A stretch of DNA of 64,000 nt from JAICYJ01 sp963766445. GTDB taxonomy: Bacteria; Actinomycetota; Thermoleophilia; Gaiellales; JAICJC01. The position numbers and the translations under genes were made by a program. The stretch lies in contig CAVXZW010000025.1 of NCBI GenBank assembly GCA_963766445.1, positions 209,696 through 273,695 on the forward strand, written 5' to 3'. The notes beneath the pieces were generated by a model. That model saw nothing but the letters and a program-made list of their open reading frames with translations, searched no databases and had not been told where the DNA came from. Positions 10,011 through 19,429 of this stretch are shown here, piece by piece (position 1 is the stretch's first letter; each line of letters opens with the position of its first letter).

Positions 10011-10913
10011 ATGAGCATGGCCACAGCACCGCACCCGCTGCGATCGCCGCTGCGAAGCGTGGTCGCCGACTACGTGACGCTGACCAAGCCGCGGATCATG
10101 CTGCTGATCCTGATCACGGCCTACGGCGCGATGGCGTTCGCCGCCGACGGGCTGCCGACGGCGCGGCTGACGGTGCTGACGCTGTTCGGGCTGGGACTGT
10201 CGTCGGGCGGTGCCAGCGCCCTCAACCATGTGATCGACCGCGACCTCGACGCTCGCATGCGCCGTACCGCGGGGCGGCCGGTCGCCAGCGGACGCGTCTC
10301 GGTTGACGCGGCCACCGGTTTCGGGATCGGCCTGATCGTGGCCTCCACGGCGGTACTGGCCGCGTACGTGAACGTGCTGACCGCGGCGCTGGCGCTCTCC
10401 GGGGCCTTGTTCTACGTGGTCGTCTACACGATCTGGCTGAAGCGCCGCACGCCGCAGAACATCGTGATCGGCGGTGCCGCGGGCGCGGTTCCGCCGCTGG
10501 TCGGATGGGCGGCGGTGACCGGGCACGTGGGCCTGGCGGCGCTGTTCATGTTCGCGCTGGTGTTCTACTGGACGCCGCCCCACTTCTGGGCGCTGGCGAT
10601 CCTGGCCAAGGACGACTACGCGGCGGCCGGCGTGCCGATGCTGCCGGTCGTGCGCGGCGACCACGAGACCGCCCGCCAGATCCTGCTCTACACCGTGCTG
10701 CTGGTCGGCCTGTCGCTGCTGCCGTACCTGTCGCAGACGTTCGGGCTGGTCTACCTGCTCAGCGCGGCCGTGCTGGGCGGGTGGTTCCTGCTGCTGGCCG
10801 TGCGCCTGCTGCGCGACACCAGTCGCGCGAACGCGCGCGGGCTGTTCCTCTACTCTCTTGCCTATCTGGCGCTGATGTTCGCCGCGATCGGCATCGACCG
10901 CATCAACTTCTAG
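10011..10913 (+). CDS. ctaB: Protoheme IX farnesyltransferase (heme O synthase)
   Basis: 300 residues, complete. A UbiA-family polytopic prenyltransferase that attaches a farnesyl group to heme b to make heme O, the precursor of heme A for both oxidases here. The substrate-binding motif NHVIDRDLDARMRRT (N-x3-D-x3-D) and the second Asp-rich loop AKDDYAAAGVPMLPVVRG are present, with about eight helices. The ATG at 10011 follows ctaD by 4 bp. No heme A synthase (ctaA) is visible in the window. Confidence 0.95.
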   Translation: MSMATAPHPLRSPLRSVVADYVTLTKPRIMLLILITAYGAMAFAADGLPTARLTVLTLFGLGLSSGGASALNHVIDRDLDARMRRTAGRPVASGRVSVDAATGFGIGLIVASTAVLAAYVNVLTAALALSGALFYVVVYTIWLKRRTPQNIVIGGAAGAVPPLVGWAAVTGHVGLAALFMFALVFYWTPPHFWALAILAKDDYAAAGVPMLPVVRGDHETARQILLYTVLLVGLSLLPYLSQTFGLVYLLSAAVLGGWFLLLAVRLLRDTSRANARGLFLYSLAYLALMFAAIGIDRINF

Positions 10914-10927
10914 AAACGAGTCGCCCC

Positions 10928-11045
10928 ATGCTGGACAAGAAGACCGCGAACGCGAACATCAGGCTGGGACTGATGCTCGGCCATCGCCGTCGGGCTGCTG
11001 TTCATCGGCACCATCGTGATCGGGCTGGTCGTCGTCAATGTCTGA
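10928..11045 (+). CDS. Tiny single-helix membrane protein, frameshifted
   Basis: Starting at ATG 10928, 14 bp after ctaB, the frame reads MLDKKTANANIRLG and then breaks. Removing one G near 10982 gives a 38-residue protein ending in one long hydrophobic helix (IAVGLLFIGTIVIGLVVVNV) and a TGA. The next gene's ATG overlaps that stop region by 8 bp. Position and size suit a small accessory subunit of the oxidase, but I do not recognise a family. Confidence 0.5.
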
Positions 11046-11256
11046 ACACGACGACAACCCCTTCCACCTGCCCCTGCCCTCGGCGCAGCCGCTGATCGCA
11101 TCGTTCGGCGCTGCCACGATGCTGGTGGGACTGGTGCCGGACTCACGGCTATGGCGGATGACAATCATCTCCATGGGCGCCATCATCCTCACCATCGGCG
11201 TCTGGCTGTGGGTCTCCGACGCGGTCGAGGAGTACAGGAACCTCCCCGACGAGTAG
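11038..11256 (+). CDS. Small two-helix membrane protein of the oxidase operon
   Basis: 72 residues. The start MSEHDDNPFHLPLPSAQP is followed by two hydrophobic helices (about residues 17-35 and 42-60) and a charged end (DAVEEYRNLPDE). The layout resembles the short subunit IV-like proteins found behind actinobacterial ctaD/ctaB genes, but no diagnostic motif is visible. It overlaps the preceding small gene by 8 bp, which supports translation in the same operon. Confidence 0.55.
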   Translation: MSEHDDNPFHLPLPSAQPLIASFGAATMLVGLVPDSRLWRMTIISMGAIILTIGVWLWVSDAVEEYRNLPDE

Positions 11257-11509
11257 CGACCCGGGCTTTCTGCGCGACGTCGAGGACGCCTGCCGGGGAC
11301 GTCCCGGCATCTCCATCGAGCGGCGCGAGGGCTACCTGGTGGCCACGATCGTGCTGGACGGCGACCCGCCAGGGCTGTCGGAGCGGGCGCGGGCGCTGCT
11401 CTCCGCCTTCCCGGCTATGGACGGCCGGCGGACGCTGCGGGTGGACGTGCGCAACCGGCAGTGGGCGGCGCTGGTGATCGAGGTCGCGCAGGCGGCTGGC
11501 GGCGGCTGA
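11255..11509 (+). CDS. Hypothetical protein, start unclear
   Basis: A well-composed reading frame of about 84 residues begins around 11255 (SDPGFLRDVEDACRGR) and ends at a TGA, 11507-11509. It contains amphipathic alternation (EGYLVATIVLDG, then RTLRVDVRNRQWAALVIEVA) like a small alpha-beta protein. No ATG or GTG in frame precedes the conserved-looking start. The real start may lie in the preceding gene behind an undetected frameshift. It converges on the minus-strand gene 5 bp away. Function unknown. Confidence 0.35.
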   Translation, partial: SDPGFLRDVEDACRGRPGISIERREGYLVATIVLDGDPPGLSERARALLSAFPAMDGRRTLRVDVRNRQWAALVIEVAQAAGGG

Positions 11510-11513
11510 GCGG

Positions 11514-12254
11514 TCAGCCGCGGGTGACGAACCCGATGTTCTGGTCCTGCGCGTTTGCGAGCGTGGTCGCCGCCTGCAGAACGCCGTCGCGGGGCAGGCC
11601 GGTCACGACCACCATCGCCAGCACGTCGCCGTGCTGCCAGCCGTACACGGCGACCTGGCGGCGGGGCGGGTACAGCGTGGAGATGATCGGCGACACGGTC
11701 GTGCCCTGGAGCAGCCATCCGTGCTCGCCCGGCAGCGGGCCGGGCGGAGTGGCCGGCTTGCCGTGATACGCGTGGATCATCTGGCGCTCGAAGCCGGCCG
11801 AGACCGCGTTCAGGTCGGAGCCGGTGAACAGCTCGGCCCGGCTGAGGACGGTGATCGACCCGTGCACCTGTGACCAGCCGGCGCGCGCTCCCGCCTTCCA
11901 GGTGTGCGCGATAATCCTCGTGGCCGCGGGCGACTGGCCCTTGCGGATCTCGACCGAGGTCGTGGCGCGGGTGTCCTCGGCGCTCTGGTCGTACGTCGGG
12001 CCCAGCTGCGAGGCCTGCAGCAGCATCGGGCCGACGCTGGAGGGGGCATCCAGCAGGCCCGGCGCCTGCTGCGGCACCGACGGATGATCGCCGGCGCGGA
12101 TGAACAGCCACCAGGCGGCGAAGATCGCGGCCGCCACCAGCAGGCCCGGCATCAGACGCGAGAGGAAGGAGTCGTTCGAGACCATCGACCGCGGTATCGG
12201 CCGCGCGGTGGCTTCGACTTGAGCGGATGCGGGCCTCACGCCCGCGCGGCTCAT
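11514..12254 (-). CDS. Membrane-anchored protein of unknown function (oxidase cluster)
   Basis: 246 residues. A cytoplasmic N-terminus of about 30 residues and one helix (LMPGLLVAAAIFAAWWLFI) lead to a soluble domain that should face outside. It contains GWSQVHGSITVLSRAELFTGS, GEHGWLLQGTTVSPI and PRRQVAVYGWQHGDVLA. I recognise no family. The ATG overlaps the TGA of ctaE by 4 bp (ATGA), so it belongs to the minus-strand oxidase operon. An assembly or stability role is inference from position. Confidence 0.65.
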   Translation of the reverse strand: MSRAGVRPASAQVEATARPIPRSMVSNDSFLSRLMPGLLVAAAIFAAWWLFIRAGDHPSVPQQAPGLLDAPSSVGPMLLQASQLGPTYDQSAEDTRATTSVEIRKGQSPAATRIIAHTWKAGARAGWSQVHGSITVLSRAELFTGSDLNAVSAGFERQMIHAYHGKPATPPGPLPGEHGWLLQGTTVSPIISTLYPPRRQVAVYGWQHGDVLAMVVVTGLPRDGVLQAATTLANAQDQNIGFVTRG

Positions 12255-12866
12255 AGCAGGTAGACGACGGTGTACAGGAAGATCCAGACCACGTCGACAA
12301 AGTGCCAGTAGAGCCCGGTAACCTCCAGGCCGAGGTGGTCGTCCGGCGCGTATTTGCCGCGGCAGGCGCGCACGAAGGCGATAGCCAGCAGCGTGGCGCC
12401 GATGAACACGTGCATCCCGTGCAGGCCGGTGAGTGCGAAGAACGTGGTCGGGAAGGCGCCGTCGGAGGGCACGAAGCCAAGCGCGTGGTACTCCCGCATC
12501 TGCAGGCCCAGGAAGGTGAGACCCATCACCAGCGTCAGGCCCAGGCCGAGGATCAGGCCCAGCCGCCGTCCGCGGGACGCGGACACCAGCGCCCAGTGCA
12601 TGGTGAACGACGAGCCCACCAGGATGGCGGTGTTGATGCCGGTGGTGGCCTTGGGGATCTCGAAGTCCGCCGAACGGATACTGGCCGTGGCTGAAGCGGA
12701 CGTAGAAGTACGCGGTGAAGAACGACCCGAACAGCATGATCTCGGAGCCGATGAACATGACCATGCCCAGGAACACGGGCGACTGCAGCAGGCTCTTGTG
12801 GTAGGCCGAGACATGCGCGCGCTCCTCCGGAGCGGGCATGTCATGGGCGGCGGCGATCGAGGTCAT
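12251..12866 (-). CDS. ctaE: Cytochrome c oxidase subunit III, frameshifted
   Basis: About 204 residues after deleting one base near 12680. The N-terminal half has FLGMVMFIGSEIMLFGSFFTAYFYVR, typical of subunit III. After the shift come TGINTAILVGSSFTMHWAL, FFALTGLHGMHVFIGATLL and the C-terminal GLYWHFVDVVWIFLYTVVYLL helix. Subunit III stabilises proton uptake into subunit I. Its start overlaps the stop of the A2-type ctaD by 4 bp. No second ctaE is found beside the plus-strand module, so it may serve both subunit I proteins. Confidence 0.92.
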
Positions 12867-15299
12867 GCGCCGGCCGCCGGATTGCTGTGGACGTCGACCA
12901 CGACGTGCTCGACAGGGATCTTGGCATCGTGGCGGACGCGCTCCACCAGGTCGCGCCGCAGCCAGCCGGAGCGGGTCTGGGGGAGCGTCGAGATGATGAT
13001 CTCGGCCGGCGGATCGCTGGACTCGACCTGGTCCATGACCGCCGTGTAGGGATCGCGGTCGACCACCTCTCCCGTCGCCTCCACACCGGCCTCGTGCAGC
13101 CTCGCGAGCGTCTGGTCGAGCCGCTCGCGGGTGGCCTGGGCCACCTGCCGGTCGTCGGTCACCCAGTCGCCACCGGGATCGTTCTGCGGGCAGATCACCG
13201 TCACCCGCACCGGCTCGCTGCCGGCCCGCTGGCGCAGGGCGTCGATCAGCGCGTCGCCGGCGACCGTCTGGTTGGCGACCACCAGGATGTGCTTCATCGC
13301 GGTCAAGAGCGCCTCCCTCTGCGGCGTCGACCCTGCCACCGCGGTCGCCGTGGCCACCCCGGCGAACTGCGGATCCGGCTCGTGCACGGTCACGATCGCG
13401 TGGCGGGCGCCGGGCACGCCGTACTCATACGGGCCGCCCACGACCTGCGGCGGCTCGTCGAAGTTGAAGATCGGCGGCGGCGAGCTGACCTGCCACTCGA
13501 GCGTCAGCGCCCGCCACGGGTTGGCGGGGGCGATCGGGCCGCGTGCCCAGCTGTGGATCACGTTGTAGAGGAACACCAGCGTCGACGCGCCCAGCACGAA
13601 CGCGAAGATCGAGATGATGAAGTTGAGCGTGCCGAAGCGCGGGTCATAGTCGGCCACGCGACGCGGCATGCCCTGCAGGCCCAGCCAGTGCATGGGCATG
13701 AAGGTGGCGTTGAAGGCCACGAACGTGAGCCAGAAGTGCAGGCGGCCGAGCCGCTCGTCGTACATGCGCCCGGTCATCTTCGGGAACCAGTGGTACAGCC
13801 CGGCATAGATCGTGAACACCGACCCGCCGAACAGCACGTAGTGGATGTGGGCGACCACGAAGTAGGTGTCGGAGACGTTGATGTCGACCGGCAGCACGGC
13901 CAGGAAGATGCCCGACAGGCCGCCGATCACGAACGTGAATATGAAGCCGAGCGCGAACAGCATGGCCGTGGTCAGGTGGATGACGCCCTCCCACAGCGTC
14001 GCCACCCAGGAGAAGATCTTGATGCCGGTGGGCACGGCGATCAGCATCGTGGTGGCCATCATCGGGATCCGCAGCCAGGGCGCCATGCCGCTCACGAACA
14101 TGTGGTGGGCCCAGACGGTGAAGCCGAGCACGCCGATGGCGACGGTCGAGAAGGCGATCAGCCGGTAGCCGAAGATCGGCTTGCGCGAGTGGATCGAGAT
14201 GATCTCGCTGATGATGCCGAAGCCGGGCAGCATCATGATGTAGACGGCGGGGTGCGAGTAGAACCAGAAGATGTGCTGGTAGAGGATCACGTTGCCGCCG
14301 TAGGCCGGGTCGAAGAAGTGCGTGTGCATGACCCGGTCGTAGAGCACCATGAACTGGGAGCCGGCGATGAACGGGCGTGCCCAGCACCACCAGCGAGGAT
14401 GTCGCCAGGTTGGCCCAGACCAGCAGCGGCATCCGCCAGAAGCTCATGCCGGGCGCGCGCATGGTCACGATCGTGACCAGGAAGTTGACCGCCGTCGCGA
14501 TCGACGAGGCGCCCGCGAACTGGACGCCGATGGTGAAGAAGGTGTCGCCGATCGGGGCGTGCACGGAGAGCGGCGCGTAGTTCGTCCAGCCGGCGTCGAA
14601 CGGCCCCACCGCGAACGAGGCCAGGAAGATCAGGCCGCCGGGCAGGAGCAGCCAGAACGAGAGCGCGTTCAGCCGCGGGAATGCCATGTCCTGCGCGCCC
14701 AGCATCAGCGGCACCACGAAGTTGGCGATGCCCGCGAACGACGGGATCACGAACAGGAAGATCATCAGCGTCGCGTGCGCCGAGAACAGGCCGTTGTACG
14801 TGCCGGGCGAGAAGTACTGGGTGCCGGGCGAGGCCAGCTCGGCGCGGACGCCCTCCGCCAGCGCGCCCCCGATCATGAAGAAGATGAAGGTCAGCACCAG
14901 GTACTGGATGCCGATCACCTTGTGGTCGGTGTTGACCTTGAAGTAGTCCCGCCAGCTGTAGGCGCCGTGGGCGGAGTGGTCCTCCTGCACCCAGTCGGGG
15001 CTGCCGATGATGTATCCCCACCAGTAATCGAAGCAGCCGATGCCGACCGTGAAGCCGATCGCCCAGAACGTGAGGCCGAAGGTGGCGGCCACCTCCTGCA
15101 TCTCGGCGCCGTGCAGCGGGAAAGCCCGAGCAGATAGCGGATGAAGGCGGAGATGCCGATGGCGATGAACGCGAACAGGAACGAGACCCAAAGCGCCCGC
15201 AGCCAGCTGCCGTGCAGCCATGGGCTGCGGGGCTCGGAGCTGCACCGGACCGTGTGAGTGGCCGTGCCCTGCCATGTCACCTGCGTGCGCTACCGCCAT
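12863..15299 (-). CDS. ctaD: Cytochrome c oxidase subunit I, A2-type, running into a USP-like domain
   Basis: Three indels (near 15225, 15120 and 14350) are needed to read it. Repaired length is about 811 residues. A His-rich start (HAGDMAGHGHSHGP) is followed by an extra N-terminal helix pair and then the 12-helix core. Helix VI reads FWFYSHPAVYIMMLPG. This YS-HPxV motif, without the Glu of A1 oxidases, marks the A2 family. CuB and heme ligands are in WAHHMF and VAHIHYVLFGG. The frame then continues without a stop through a 30-residue linker into MKHILVVANQTV and about 143 residues resembling a universal stress protein. An ATG at 13297 with GGGAGG 13 bp upstream could instead start a separate USP gene if one indel hides the stop. 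Confidence 0.85.
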
Positions 15300-15303
15300 C
15301 GGA

Positions 15304-16026
15304 CTAGGCACCTCCCTTGGACTGCTCGCTCTTCTGCGTCGCCAGCCACTGGGTGAAGTCGGCCGGCTCCATCACCTGCACCGGCGCCCGCATCAGCGAG
15401 TGGCCGGGACCGCACAGCTCGGTGCAGATCAGCACGTACTTGCCGACCCTGGTCGGTGTGGCGTAGGTGTAGTTCATGATGCCCGGCACGGCGTCGGCCT
15501 TAACCCGGAACTGGGGAACGTAGAAGGAGTGGATCACGTCGTGCAGGAGCGACGTGATGGCGAACTCGGTCGGGCGGCCCTTCTCGAGCACCAGCTCGTG
15601 CGTGACGACGCCGTTGGGGTACCGGAACGTCCACTCGAACTGCTGGCCGGTGACCCGCACCACCAGCTCCTGACTGGTGGTCTGCTCGTTCTTGACCAGC
15701 ACCACGCCGCCGGCGACCGCGAACGCGATCACGATGATAGTGGGCACGACCGTCCAGATGATCTCGAGCGTGGTGTTGCCGTGGATGGGCGGCCCGTCGC
15801 GCAGATCGTCGGGACGCGCGCGCCAGCGCCACACCGAGTAGACCAGGAACACGGTGACCACCGCCATGATGAAGGACGACATGATCATCAGGGCCAGATA
15901 GAGATCGTCCTGCCGGTGGGCCTGCACCGCCGCCGCCACCGGGAACCAGGAGGGTGTCACGAGGATGGCAACGGTACCGATCGCTCCCACGATGATCGCG
16001 ACGATCCCAACCTTGATGGCAGACAA
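15304..16026 (-). CDS. ctaC: Cytochrome c oxidase subunit II (A2-type module)
   Basis: 240 residues, intact. The first helix (VGIVAIIVGAIGTVAILV) and second helix (ALMIMSSFIMAVVTVFLVYSVW) are followed by the CuA domain: His in LLHDVIHSFYVP, then Cys-x3-Cys-x3-His-x2-Met in CTELCGPGHSLM. There is no fused cytochrome c. The start is a TTG at 16026, four bases after GGAGAG. A TAGAAT/TTGCCC promoter lies about 50 bp upstream. It is the first gene of the minus-strand oxidase operon (ctaC, ctaD, ctaE and a membrane protein), with a 5-bp gap to ctaD. Confidence 0.94.
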   Translation of the reverse strand: MSAIKVGIVAIIVGAIGTVAILVTPSWFPVAAAVQAHRQDDLYLALMIMSSFIMAVVTVFLVYSVWRWRARPDDLRDGPPIHGNTTLEIIWTVVPTIIVIAFAVAGGVVLVKNEQTTSQELVVRVTGQQFEWTFRYPNGVVTHELVLEKGRPTEFAITSLLHDVIHSFYVPQFRVKADAVPGIMNYTYATPTRVGKYVLICTELCGPGHSLMRAPVQVMEPADFTQWLATQKSEQSKGGA

Positions 16027-16074
16027 GCAACTCTCCCTGTGCCGCTCGCCCCGGGAGCGGGGCGCTGCGGGCGC

Positions 16075-16103
16075 ATTCTAGGGAAGTGGCGGGACGAGGG
16101 CAA
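16075..16103 (-). promoter_or_regulatory. Sigma-70-type promoter of the A2 oxidase operon
   Basis: On the minus strand TTGCCC (16103-16098) and TAGAAT (16080-16075) are separated by exactly 17 bp. Transcription would start about 40 bp before the TTG start of ctaC. The leader holds a small CGCCCC/GGGGCG hairpin. The -10 is consensus-like at five of six positions. Confidence 0.55.
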
Positions 16104-16142
16104 AGGCAACCGATCGCTCTGTGAGCTGCGACCCGTGGCATC

Positions 16143-16355
16143 ATGCGTGGTGGCGTCGTGAGCTTCATCCTCACCCACCTCCCGCACATCATCGCCCCGC
16201 TGCTGGGGTTGGCCTTCCTGGCACGCTTCGCGCTGTACATGCGGCGGCTGCCGCCGTCCCACCTGTCGGACGACGAGCTCGCCGAGTGGCACGCCCAGCG
16301 CGCAGGCAAGTCGCAGGCGCGGCCAGACAGCGCGGAGCAGCCGCTGCCCCGCTAG
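16143..16355 (+). CDS. Small one-helix membrane protein
   Basis: 70 residues (or 65 from the GTG at 16158). A hydrophobic helix (FILTHLPHIIAPLLGLAFLARFALY) is followed by RRLPPSHLSDDELAEWHAQRA and a polar end. The frame and codon use look real. The stop overlaps that of the convergent gene. I see no known family. It is divergent from the oxidase operon and could share its promoter region. Confidence 0.45.
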   Translation: MRGGVVSFILTHLPHIIAPLLGLAFLARFALYMRRLPPSHLSDDELAEWHAQRAGKSQARPDSAEQPLPR

Positions 16356-17440
16356 CGCGTCAAGGCTCTCGCTTCGGCCTGACCCTTCTCGATCCGCCTC
16401 TCCCACACCGGCGGCCCAGATCGCAGCCGCAGCTCCGTCCCGATCCCCAGCCGCACCGCGTTGTCGAGCACGTGCTTGGCGGTGGTGACGTCGTCCATGG
16501 CCAGGCCTACCGGGCGAGACGACGATCCGCTGCTGCGGCGACGTGCGGCCCGGATGGCGTCTGGCCACCACGTCTGACAGCTCCACCGCCTGCGAGCCGT
16601 CGGCCGGCACCACGCCCTCGCGCACCAGCCGCTCCGCGTAGCGCCCGTCGTGGGTCGACTCGTGCACCCAGTCGTCCACCACCAGCAGGTCGGTGGCCGC
16701 GTGCAGGGAGACGGGCCCGTCCAGGCTCGAGACCAGCACCACCGTCACACCCTCGTCCAGCCAGCCCGGGTCGAAGGTCGGCTGCACGGCCATCGTGGCC
16801 GGCACCACCACCTGGGCGCCGCGCACCGCCTGCTCGGCCGTGTCTGCCGACCGCATCTCGAGACCGGTCGCCTCGGCCTGGCGGCTGCAGAACCGCTGCG
16901 CCCGCTCGCGGTCGGGGTCGTACACGTCCACCCGCTCGAGCGCCGGCATCACGACCCGCAGCGCATCCAGCTGCGTGTGTGCCAGCACGCCCGCGCCCAG
17001 CAGGCAGGCACGCCGCTCGTCGCCGGCGGCCAGGTGCCGCACGGCGACGCCCGTGACCGCCCCCGTGCGCATGGCCGAGACGACCGTGCCGTCCATCACC
17101 GCCAGCGGCAGCCCGGTCTCGCGGTCGGACAGGAGCACCAGCGCGTTGGCGCGCGGCAGCCCGCGCCGGGCCGGGTTGTCCGGCACGCTCGGGATCCACT
17201 TCAGCCCGGCCACGTCGAACTGCCCGCCGACGTAGGCCGGCATGGCCATGATGCGGCCGTGCTTCTCCTCGGTGCCGGGCTCGTCCACCAGGTGATCATC
17301 ACCTTCGGAGGCATGAACACCTGCCCCTCGGCCTTGACCCGGAAGGCGCGCTCGATCACGTCCACGATCGCCGCCATGTCCAGCCCACCGGCCGCCACCA
17401 CATCCTCCTGCGAGAGATAGCGAAAGGCGGTTCCGGCCAT
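16352..17440 (-). CDS. Ornithine cyclodeaminase / mu-crystallin family protein, frameshifted
   Basis: 362 residues with two compensating indels (near 17290 and 16510). The start is FRYLSQEDVVAAGGLDMAAIVDVIERAF. The catalytic-domain segment is GGQFDVAGLKWIPSVPDN. The Rossmann motif is ACLLGAGVLAHTQLDALRVV, followed by VDVYDPDRERA. Family members use NAD(P) as ornithine cyclodeaminases, alanine dehydrogenases or ketimine reductases. The exact reaction is not predictable here. The ATG at 17440 overlaps no gene and is divergent from the ABC-F gene. The C-terminus (ERRIEKGQAEARALTR) is recovered only after the second repair. Confidence 0.82.
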
Positions 17441-17501
17441 GACGCGGCATCATACGCAGGCGATGCGCGCCATCATCCTGCATACCGCCGGCGGCGATCT
17501 G

Positions 17502-19382
17502 ATGTCGCTCCACCTGACCCAGATCCGCCTCTCCTTCGGCGGCGACGAGGTGCTGAGCGACGTGTCCGCGATCGTGCGGCCGCGCGACCGCGTGGCGCTG
17601 GTGGGGCGAAACGGCGCCGGCAAGACCTCGCTGCTGCGGATCATCGCCGGCGAGCTGGAGCCGGAGGGCGGCACCATGTCGCTGACCGGCGGCACCCGCG
17701 TGGCGCTGCACGACCAGCGGCCGCCGCTGCGGCGAGGCATCACGCTGGGCGACTACGTGGGTGAGGGCGCCGCCGCCGCGGCCGAGCTCGAGGCCGATCT
17801 GCGCCGGATCGAGCGGCGGATGGCCGAGGGCGACGGCGACGAGGCCACGCTGCGCGACTACGGAGCCGCTCAGGCGGCCTTCGAGCGGGCCGGCGGCTAC
17901 GCCTGGCGCTCGCGCCTGGAGGGGATCGCGCGCGGCCTCGGCTTCTCCCCGCAGGACCTCGAGCGGCAGCTGGACACCTTCTCCGGGGGCGAGCTGACCC
18001 GGGCATCGCTGACACGCGCGCTGGCCGGGGAGCCCGACCTGCTGCTGCTGGACGAGCCCACGAACCACCTCGACGTCGACTCGATCGAGTGGCTGGAGGA
18101 GTACCTGGACGGGCTCGACGCGTCGCTGATCTTCGTCTCGCACGATCGCTGGTTCCTGGAGTCGGTGGCGACCAGCGTGCTGGAGCTCGACCGCGGCAGG
18201 GGGCGCATGACGAAGGGCAGCTACTCGCACTGGCGGTTGGAGCGGGCCGAGCGGATGGCGACGCAGGCCGACCAGTACGAGCGCCAGCAGCAGGAGCTGG
18301 CGCACCTGCAGCGGTTCGTCGACCGGTTTCGCTACGGCACCAAGTCGCGCCAGGCGCAGAGCAAACTGAAGGTGATGGCGCGGATCGAGCGGGTCGAGCG
18401 CCCGCGCGAGCAGCGATCGCTCCGGTTCGACTTCCCGCCCCCGGCACGCAGCGGGCGGGTGGTGATGGAGGCGGAGGGCCTGTCGGTGTCCGTGGCCGGC
18501 CGCGAGCTGGTGCACGACGCCACCTTCCACATCGAGCGCGGCCAGCGGGTGGCGCTGATCGGGCGCAACGGCGCCGGCAAGACCACGCTCCTGGAGACGC
18601 TGCTGGGCCGCCGGCCGGCGGAGCACGGCCGCGCCAAGCTCGGCCACGGCGTGTCCCTGGCCTACTACTCGCAGCAGTCGCTGGAGCTGCCAGAGCAGGC
18701 GCGGCTGGTGGACGCCGTCGGGCACGGCACGAAGCTGACAGGGCCGCAGGCACGGATGCTGCTGGGTCGCTTCCTGTTCTCCGGCGACCAGGTGGAGAAG
18801 CCGGTCAGCGTGCTCTCCGGCGGCGAGCGGCGGCGGCTGGCGCTGGCCCGGATCGTGGTCTCGGGCGCCAACCTGCTGGTGCTGGACGAGCCCACCAACC
18901 ACCTCGACATCGAGAGCCGCGAGGCGCTCGAGGACGCCCTCGACAGCTTCCCCGGCACGATCCTGTTCGTGTCCCACGACCGCGCCCTGATCGAGGCGCT
19001 GGCGACGCGCACCATCGCCATCGAGGACGGGCGCCTGCGGCTGCGGGACGGCGCCTTCGGCGAGTACGCCCGCGACCACGAGCCGGTCGTCGCCAAGGAT
19101 CCGCCCAGGCAGGCATCGCCGAAGCCGAAGCCGCCGCGGCCGGCCCCGGCGAAGGCGGCCGCGGCGAAGCCGGCCCGCAGCGGCCGCTCGGTGCGCGAGG
19201 CGCGGGAGCTGGAGTCGCAGATCGAGCGGCTCGAGGAGGAGCTGGGCGCCGTCTCGGCACGGCTCTCCCAGCCCGACGCCTACCAGGATCACACGGCGGT
19301 GGCCGTGGATGGTCACCGCCACCAGCAGCTCCAGGTGGAGCTGGCCCACCTGTACCGCGAGTGGGAGCGGCGGGTGGGATGA
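17502..19382 (+). CDS. ABC-F subfamily ATPase (ribosome-associated, Uup/EttA-like)
   Basis: 626 residues with two nucleotide-binding domains and no membrane segments. Walker A is GRNGAGKTS (residues about 36-44) and GRNGAGKTT (about 350). The signatures are FSGGELTRA and LSGGERRRL. Walker B is LLLLDEPTNHLD and LLVLDEPTNHLD. The inter-domain linker (QYERQQQELAHLQRFVDRFRYG, residues 255-290) is the P-site tRNA-interaction motif region. An Ala/Lys/Pro-rich stretch and a C-terminal coiled coil (RELESQIERLEEELG) resemble Uup. ABC-F proteins act on stalled ribosomes or give antibiotic resistance. The ATG at 17502 is preferred; 17463 is possible. Confidence 0.9.
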   Translation: MSLHLTQIRLSFGGDEVLSDVSAIVRPRDRVALVGRNGAGKTSLLRIIAGELEPEGGTMSLTGGTRVALHDQRPPLRRGITLGDYVGEGAAAAAELEADLRRIERRMAEGDGDEATLRDYGAAQAAFERAGGYAWRSRLEGIARGLGFSPQDLERQLDTFSGGELTRASLTRALAGEPDLLLLDEPTNHLDVDSIEWLEEYLDGLDASLIFVSHDRWFLESVATSVLELDRGRGRMTKGSYSHWRLERAERMATQADQYERQQQELAHLQRFVDRFRYGTKSRQAQSKLKVMARIERVERPREQRSLRFDFPPPARSGRVVMEAEGLSVSVAGRELVHDATFHIERGQRVALIGRNGAGKTTLLETLLGRRPAEHGRAKLGHGVSLAYYSQQSLELPEQARLVDAVGHGTKLTGPQARMLLGRFLFSGDQVEKPVSVLSGGERRRLALARIVVSGANLLVLDEPTNHLDIESREALEDALDSFPGTILFVSHDRALIEALATRTIAIEDGRLRLRDGAFGEYARDHEPVVAKDPPRQASPKPKPPRPAPAKAAAAKPARSGRSVREARELESQIERLEEELGAVSARLSQPDAYQDHTAVAVDGHRHQQLQVELAHLYREWERRVG

Positions 19383-19429
19383 CAACAGCTCGGCGTTGAC
19401 CATCTGCAAAACGGGATGGAGAATCGATC

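Noticed and set aside
15957..19409. A 1150-codon open frame on the minus strand
   Set aside because: Only its part 16,500-17,290 is real (cyclodeaminase relative). The rest is the antisense shadow of the ABC-F gene in GC-rich DNA, rich in Arg, His and Gln without motifs.
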